Assembly: GCA_027475525.1 (NCBI GenBank)
Contig: JAMWFC010000061.1
Span: 62,001-126,000 of the forward strand
Direction of reading: 5' to 3'
Origin: Macrolepiota albuminosa
Taxonomy: Eukaryota; Basidiomycota; Agaricomycetes; Agaricales; Agaricaceae
Length of the DNA stretch: 64,000 nt
In this document: positions 57,698 to 64,000 of the stretch, piece by piece
How positions within the stretch are numbered: position 1 is the stretch's first letter
How the letters are laid out: each line of letters begins with the position of its first letter
Made by a program: the position numbers and the translations under genes
Notes under the pieces: generated by a model
The model's input: the letters and a program-made list of their open reading frames with translations, nothing else
What the model was told of the DNA's origin: nothing
Databases searched by the model: none

Positions 57698-59583
57698 TTG
57701 GGTTTCTCTTCTTTTCAATATATGTCCAATCCCTTTGACGTTTCTCAACCTCAGCGGTCGAATCCCGCTCCTTCACATCTTAAGCATGGCCATCCAGCCC
57801 CTCCTACAGGTTTTCTTGGGACCTTTCCCCTCATTTTTGTTCTTTTCCCTCCAGTTCTTCCAATACTTGTGTCTCAGACAATCATCCTTCTTGTCCCTCT
57901 TGTTTCCCACTGCATCGCCCACATATATCTTCTACTCTGCATAATTTGTTTGTTCCTGATCCTCTTCATACACCAACCCCCCTCTCTTCTGCCTCACATA
58001 TTTCCTTGCCAAATGCTCTTCACAATCTGACTCCCATTCATTTCTCTCATATCCCTTCACACAATTTTCGCCAGCATTGATTGGGCTCTTCGTCTGTTTC
58101 CCCACCGGTTCCTCCATCTTTTCCTCATGCTTCACCTTCTTCCCATTCTGCTTCTTTTCATCCTACTCATACTGCCTCTGTTCTTTTACCTTCTGCACAT
58201 CTTGGATTGTTTATTCCTCCCTTTTCTCCTCCACTGGTTCTCTCTTGTCCTCCCTCTGTATTTCTATCCTCTCATCCTGTCTCTGCAGTGTCTGTATCTC
58301 CTTTGTCTCCACCACCAGTCCAACCACAGGTCCCCCCTTTCCCCCTTATGGGTTTGCATACACTCATTCTCCTGCTCCCATGGTGGATCCACATGGTCAT
58401 TTTTTGACTCCTCCTTTCTCCTATACCTATCCTGCCTAGAGCACATGTCCTCCTTCCTCTGCGGACCACTTGGAATCTCACTCTAATTTCAAACCACCAC
58501 CTCTCGGCACTATTCCCAAGCTCAGCTCTTCTGCAAACTGGGGCAACTGGTTTGGTCTGGCTTTGGTGCTTATTGACCAGATGGGTCTCAATGGCCACAT
58601 TTGCCCTCTGCCTCCACTGGGCATGCCTTATGACCCCGTCTTACCCACCTCATCAGACAGCTGCAGAATCTTGTGCTTACAAGGTCTTTTGGCACAATGA
58701 TAATATCGTTTCTTATATTCTTTTGGGCAAACTATCTGCCAAAATTTTCAACTCACTCCCTCCTGCCCATGGTGGCCCTCACAATTTTCCCATTTGCACA
58801 GCTCATGACCTTCTTGACTTTCTCCAGAAATGTTTCAGTGTAGGTAGTGCTGCTTCCACCCACTGTGTCAAGGATTCCATTTTGAAACTCACCTGTGCTA
58901 CAAATGCTATACCTTCTTTTGTTCAAGCCTGGTGCACTGCTGTCAATCAAGTTGCCAGAACACCTTGGGATTTTACCCCCTATGAGAAGATCCAAGGCTT
59001 TATGGATGGTGTGCCTGATCACAAAGCTTTTGACTTTGTCTGTGAGGAGGTTCATTGTTCCTGGGACCACAATATCAGCAGCACATTTGATTTTTATACT
59101 CTTGCAGACACTATTCTTGAAATCAATATTGACATTTGCCGCCATCATGCTAATTGCCCAAACTTATGTGTTCCTTCTTCTACTACTTCTTTATCCTCAT
59201 CCTCATCTTCCTCTACTCCTTCCACCTCTGCTGTCCTACCTTCTCAGCCCAATCTGCCTGACCCTCCATCTCATTGTCTGCATTGGTATTCTCTTTCACA
59301 TCCTCATGCCAATGTCGCTGTTGCAGATTCTTTGCCTGTTGCTGAGCTTATTTCTGTTTCCTCTCCTTTTTTAAATGACATGATCAATACTCCTGTATTA
59401 CCTACAAATGTCAAAGACAACGTAAATGACACTGCTTTTCACCTGTACTCTTCCTCTACTACCTCTCCCAATTTACCTCCCTTTCTTTCTTTTGTGAGTT
59501 CTGCCAAACCTTTGGCCCTTGCCTTCATTTCACTTCATTTCAATTCTATTCTTGACTCTGGCTGCACCATGCACATCATTTGG
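57698..59583 (+). pseudogene. Copia Gag and start of protease
   Basis: A Pro/Ser-rich leader (MSNPFDVSQPQRSNPAPSH) starts near 57722. A Gag-like body follows (58660-59200: SYILLGKLSAKIFNSLPP, then DLLDFLQKCFSVGSAAS, then FVCEEVHCSWDHN). The protease starts near 59547 with ILDSGCTMHIIW, the Copia DSG active site. At 59583 it is broken by the solo LTR. Earlier frame changes and stops are present. Confidence 0.75.
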
Positions 59584-60414
59584 TGTCACGAACCGCACCT
59601 GCGCCACCCCGACCCCCCAGTGGTTGCCTCTCCTCGGAAACCCACCCCCCGACACAACCCCGGGACATATCGGGCCAAGGCCGACTAGATCCGACGCGCC
59701 CCGGCCACGACCGGGCCAGCCCAACCTGAACACCCAGCTCCCCGGATAAGACCTGAAGTCCCGCCAACGTGTCACGTGCCCCGGACGCCGTCCCAACCCT
59801 CGATCGATCAAGTCCGGGAACCGCCCCCACTTGGCGCCGCCCTTCTGGCACCACTCCCAAACCTGGACAATACACCGCAACCCATCTACCACCCCCAGAA
59901 CCACACGACCGCAGAGGACTGGCACCCAGACAATACACCGCATGGGACGCACCACATGGAGGGGGGGCACGGACCTTGCCCAGGGAGCCCGGAGCTCACC
60001 CGGCACCTGATATTTAACCCACAGCTCGCAGTACGTTACGGTAGTCTTGATATTGCTATAAACTCGTCTCTATACTCTCTTGTCTATTTCATACTTATCT
60101 CAATCTATCTGTCTTACTCTCTCAAGTCTCCCAGCCTTCTAAAAGTCTCACTTCAATTCTAACTTAGTCTCCTGGTTCCAGTCTCTTTCTCCGATCACCC
60201 CTCTGCCCTAGCAAGGCTCCGCCCGCTTCCGCCCCGTATTCCGGACTTAGCCCGGAATCCTGCTCTACCTCCTCCTATGAACTCCGGTGCTCCGTAGCCA
60301 CCCCGCGCCCTACCCAAAACTCCGGAACTCACCCGGAGACTCTCCGTAGACTTCGAGTCCGCCTAGTAAGGACCCGCTTGCCCCGGAGGCCCCTGTCGTC
60401 AGCGGAACCTGACA
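59584..60414. mobile_element. Solo LTR (831 bp) in Copia protease
   Basis: TGTCACGAACC...GGAACCTGACA, flanked on both sides by TTTGG (59579-59583 and 60415-60419). A 5-bp duplication, TG...CA ends and absence of coding sequence identify a solo LTR, most likely of a Gypsy element. It is clearly GC-richer than the surrounding Copia. The Copia frame is in register on the two sides once the insertion plus one TTTGG is discounted. Confidence 0.92.
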
Positions 60415-60419
60415 TTTGG

Positions 60420-62117
60420 GATCAACGTTACTTTTGGTCATATAACCCTAGCCGTCCGGTACTCATTGGCACTGCAAATTGCAGTACCCTTACGACTCTT
60501 GCATGTGGTACATGTCGTTTTTGGGCTCACATTGATGGAACAGTTGTTACTCTCATTTTATCAGATTGTCTTCATGTGTCTGATATCCTGATCAACCTTT
60601 TGTCCATTGGTTCTATGGTCAAACATGGTTTGGACATCCACTTTACCTGGGATGCCACATCCATTTTCCTCCCTTCCAATTCTCCAACTCTTTATGACAA
60701 AGCTATTTTGGCTTCCACCTACAATCACCTTTCCTTTCTTTATTGTGACTTTGTTCTTCCTTCTCTTGATTTGCTGCCAGTTTCTTTTCCTGTGATCAGC
60801 AACATTCCAGATGCTTTTTCTCGTGTCCCTGCTACTCCTGATCTCTGGCATCGGTGCATGGGTCATCTGTTGCGTGATACAACTTGAGCTGTTTTTACTA
60901 AAAACTCCACCTCTGGGGTTGATTATGTCAGCTCTTTCACTGACAATCACTGTATTTCTTGCATCATGGAAAAACAGCTGGCCCATTCTTTTGACCATCA
61001 TCGTTGTCACACTGATAATACTTGTGACTTACTGCATATAGACACTTGTGGTCCTTTTCCCATTCATTTTGCCAACAGCCACGCAAACCATTTTCATTCC
61101 ATTCTTGATGATTTTTCTAATTATGGTAGTACCACCCTCTTATTGACACGTTCCCAGACTACAAAACACTTCAAAGTTTTTCAAGCTCATTTAGAACTCA
61201 AGTCTGGCAACAAGGTCAAAGTTGTCCATTGTGACAGCGCTAAGGAATTTGTGGCTGGAAAATTACATGATCATCTCAACTCTGCTGGCATAGTCTTGCA
61301 ATCTACGGCAGCTTATGCCCATCAACAGAATGGGAAGGCTGAACACTACATATGCACCATCAAGGACACAGCTCAGATCTTGATGGCTGAGTCTGGCCTC
61401 CCAATGTCCTTTCTGGATGATGCAATTCTTATGGCTCAATATTTTTGGAACCATCTTCCAAGTTCCACTATTCCTGCTCTCATTACACCTTACAAGATTG
61501 TTGAAGGTATAAAACCTGATCTTTCCTATTTACGTGTATGGGGTTGCCAATGTTTCATCTTGTATCCTTTTGAGACATGGTCGAAAGGAAACACCAGATG
61601 CTTTGAAGCAATTTTTGTAGGTTACGAGGAAGATTGTGTGGGTTGGCATGTTCAAGACTTAAATGGTCGCTATTTTTTCTCTCAGGACGTTATATTTAAT
61701 GAATCAACTCATGGCCATCTTCACCCCTCCTCAAATCTTCTGTCATCATCCGATTCTTCTCACTCCTTCTCTTTCAATAAACAATTAACACCTTCTTCTA
61801 TTTCAGATGCACCTCCTCGTTCCTCACCTACAATTCCAATTGACAGACCTCGTTGTAATATCAAGCTCACTGAATCCAGTCAGAATTTTCTTGATGATAT
61901 TCATAAACAGAATGAATGTCTAGTTAAACTTTGTTCGAATTGCCAGGCTCAAATTCAGCCTCATCAGGGTTTCTCCACTATTTTAGACATAAACACCATT
62001 TTATCCTCTTCAACTTTTCATTCAGCAGACACTGATGATTTAACCAGTCTCAAACGCTTTGCTGTCACCAATTTTGTTGCGTATTCAAATTTTGGACCTG
62101 ACACACCATGTTTTTGA
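60420..62117 (+). pseudogene. Copia protease-C and integrase
   Basis: The protein resumes with DQRYFWSYNPSRPVLIGTAN, and a GAG-pre-integrase motif LWHRCMGH follows near 60843. The integrase has HIDTCGPFP (D1), VVHCDSAKEF (D2) and HQQNGKAEH (E), then the Copia C-terminal blocks LRVWGCQCF and FVGYEEDCVGWHV. A TGA at about 60885 and a frame change near 60960 inactivate it. Confidence 0.8.
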
Positions 62118-62204
62118 ACCCAGAAAGTGTGGAATCTGAATAAAGCACCGGAAAATTATTTTGAGGCCACTCATCAGAGCAACTCTGACGTTTGACTGGC
62201 TGCA

Positions 62205-63786
62205 ATGCAATGTGAGATCAATAGTCTGTGCCAACAGAATGTATTTCTTCCTGCTGATCTTCCACCTGGTCGCAAAGCTATTGGTGTTCAATGGGTCTAT
62301 GCCTACAAATTCAATCCTGATGGTTTTATTATATGTGGAATGGAGAAAGCTCGTCTGGTAGCTCAAGGTTTCAGTCAACGGCTGGAAGACTATGGCACAA
62401 CATACGCACCAGTCACAAAGATGATGAGCATTCAAATTATACTGGCCTATGCTGCACTTCATGACCTTGACCTGTTTACTTTTGATGTCAAGACAGCCTT
62501 TCTCAATGCTCCTCTCTCACATGAAATATATTGTAAGCAAATACCTGGTTTTCCCAATCCAGACCCCAAAAGAGTCAATCATGTTCTTCGTGCCCTATAT
62601 GGACTAAAACAAGCATCATACAAGTGGTATGAGGTCATCAAAGAGGAACTCAAATCTTATGGTCTCACATGCTGTGAAGTGGATTGAGCGGTTTTCTTTG
62701 GACGATTTTCTATCTCTCTTGATCTGTCAATACCAAAACTCAACAATAATCAAGACTTATTTATAATCATTTGCATTCACGTCAATGACAGACTTAATGT
62801 GACAAATTTGAAACCATTATATGATTGGATCATTGGACAAATGCATAAAAGGTTCGAAGTAAAAGACTCTGGGGCTACAAACTTGTATCTGGGAATCCAC
62901 ATAGATCATGATAGACTTTAGCATAAGATCTGGCTTTTCCAACAAGGCTACATACTAGACCTCTTGACCACTTATTGTCTACTCGACACAACTCCTCTTT
63001 CACTCTCTCTTGCAGGAAAAATTGATAATTTACCCAATCCCCCTCTTAATTTACTACTGGACATCGCAGATGAAGATGTGAAGACCCATTATCAACATCT
63101 GATTGGTTTGATTCTTTACTTTAGTCTTTGCACTTGACCAGATATTGCTTTCACGGTGATGTTCCTCGGCCAATACAATTCAAATCCTTTCCGTAAACAT
63201 TTATTGATTGCAAAACATGTACTACGTTATCTTTCAGAGACACACGACTATGCCCTTGAATACAATTTTTCCACTCCCATGTCTGATCCTCCTACTCGAC
63301 TCATTCTACCTTCCAATTATGGAGCTGTAAATGCTAACTGGGCTTCAGATTCAACAACATGTTGTAGTGTTTTCTGGATACATGTTCTTTATGTATTCCA
63401 GCCTAGTTTCTTGGTCCTTCATACAACAGTGCACAGTGGCTTTATCTTCCATGGAAGCAAAATACATGTCTCTTTTGCATGCCATGCGTGAGGCAATATC
63501 GATTTGGTACTTTGTCACATCACTCAATCTCCCAATTCCTTGGCCTTTTCTCATTTATTGCAACAATAAGGATGCACTGGACATAGCAAACTCCAATTCA
63601 GTAACTTCTAGATCAAAACATATAGACATTCATTATCATTTTATCTGTGAACACCTTCAATCTGGCTCTTTCCAGACATTGTGGATTCCTATGACCAACA
63701 TGGTTGCTGACATCCTGACAAAACTGCTTGTAAAAGAATTACATTACAAGTTTATTAATATTTTTGGTATTGTCACTTTACCTTAA
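62205..63786 (+). pseudogene. Copia reverse transcriptase and RNase H
   Basis: RT runs through GVQWVYAYKFNPDG, FDVKTAFLNAPLSHEIYCKQ and ALYGLKQASYKWY. A TGA at 62685 interrupts it. The catalytic box reads CIHVNDRLN, so the second residue of the VDD motif is Asn instead of Asp, which abolishes activity in this family. RNase H continues to 63786 (VALSSMEAKYMSLLHAMREA; SKHIDIHYHFICE). A further in-frame TAG at about 62920 is present. Confidence 0.85.
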
Positions 63787-63830
63787 TTTTTCCTTTAATT
63801 CATGCATTCATTTTGCCGCTGATGGGGTTG

Positions 63831-64000
63831 TGTTATGCTAGGTTTATCTGGTATTATTCAGCTTACTACATGATCATGTGGTTTGCAGACACAAATGCAT
63901 CAACATAGCAATTATCACCTCAGTTGTTTCTTTTGTCCACGACAGACACTAAGGTGGTAAGTGCTTACATTACTAGCTACCTTAATGTGTTTTTCCTTAT
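63831..64000 (+). repeat. Copia 3' LTR (partial, cut by window end)
   Basis: Begins TGTTATGCTAGGTTTATCTG after a purine tract (GATGGGGTTG). It matches 57339 onward with scattered transitions and a 15-bp insertion near 63975. Confidence 0.85.

Larger units (their letters stand above)
57339..64000 (+). mobile_element. Ty1/Copia retrotransposon, decayed, cut by window end
   Basis: The 5' LTR begins at 57339 (CGTTACGCTAGG) and the 3' LTR at 63831 (TGTTATGCTAGG), and the two are similar over the 170 bp available before the window ends. Between them lie gag, protease, integrase, reverse transcriptase and RNase H pieces in Copia order. The element sits in a minus-strand Copia RT fragment. A solo LTR is inserted in its protease region. 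Many stops and a mutated RT box show that it is inactive. The expected 5-bp duplication (TTGGC, 57334-57338) should follow the right LTR outside the window. Confidence 0.85.

Noticed and set aside
62205..62687. Active Copia polymerase
   Set aside because: The open frame ends at a TGA before the catalytic box, and the box itself has Asn instead of Asp.

Overview
The window looks like a chromosome piece from a mushroom-forming basidiomycete (Agaricomycetes). The spliced genes have many short GT-AG introns of about 50 bp. The host proteins (SET/post-SET protein, F-box protein, cytosolic-type Mn-SOD, six-hairpin glycosidase, large Ser/Pro-rich alpha/beta-hydrolase) and the transposon mix (Ty3 chromovirus, Copia, Tc1/mariner, pogo, an alpha-kinase-bearing element) are typical of agarics. 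All assignments were made by reading translations; no database search was run.

Layout. 1-8 kb: decayed repeat-rich DNA with two broken ORF families, a cluster of tRNA-derived SINE-like units (5.25-7.43 kb) and a minisatellite. 8-18 kb: two degraded minus-strand Ty3/Gypsy gag/protease remnants, one split by a Tc1/mariner element (9274-10946) and by an 843-bp insert (11624-12466). 18.3-26.3 kb: a pogo-like transposase pseudogene split by a complete 5.7-kb chromovirus (20239-25982, 261-bp LTRs, GCTGA target duplication). 27,240-37,495: a 10,256-bp DNA transposon with about 1-kb terminal inverted repeats and a perfect 6-bp target duplication (CACCAG). 37.7-56.5 kb: a gene-rich host segment. 56.5-64 kb: the 3' end of an aldo/keto-reductase-like gene cut by a minus-strand Copia fragment, which is cut in turn by a plus-strand Copia element whose protease region carries an 831-bp solo LTR (59584-60414, TTTGG duplication).

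The most interesting object is the 10.3-kb transposon. I could splice three co-oriented genes in it without any broken frame: a 735-aa Spt5-like factor (NGN plus KOW motifs and one CTR-like SPAWNPTSRTP motif), a 613-aa zinc-ribbon alpha-type protein kinase with the complete alpha-kinase zinc module, and a 407-aa integrase-type DDE transposase. Nearly identical TIRs, the clean target duplication and intact genes suggest recent activity. A kinase and a transcription-elongation paralogue travelling with the transposase suggest that the element manipulates host RNA polymerase II transcription or silencing; this is inference.

Two general signals run through the window. First, decay is dominated by CpG transitions: all nine differences between the chromovirus LTRs, and all four in-frame stops I found in its frames, fit CpG deamination. 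Second, the first 10.3 kb carries nine tandem duplications with exactly 77-bp period, eight of them identical. This is better explained by unresolved k-mer overlaps in a short-read assembly than by biology, and it adds artificial frameshifts.
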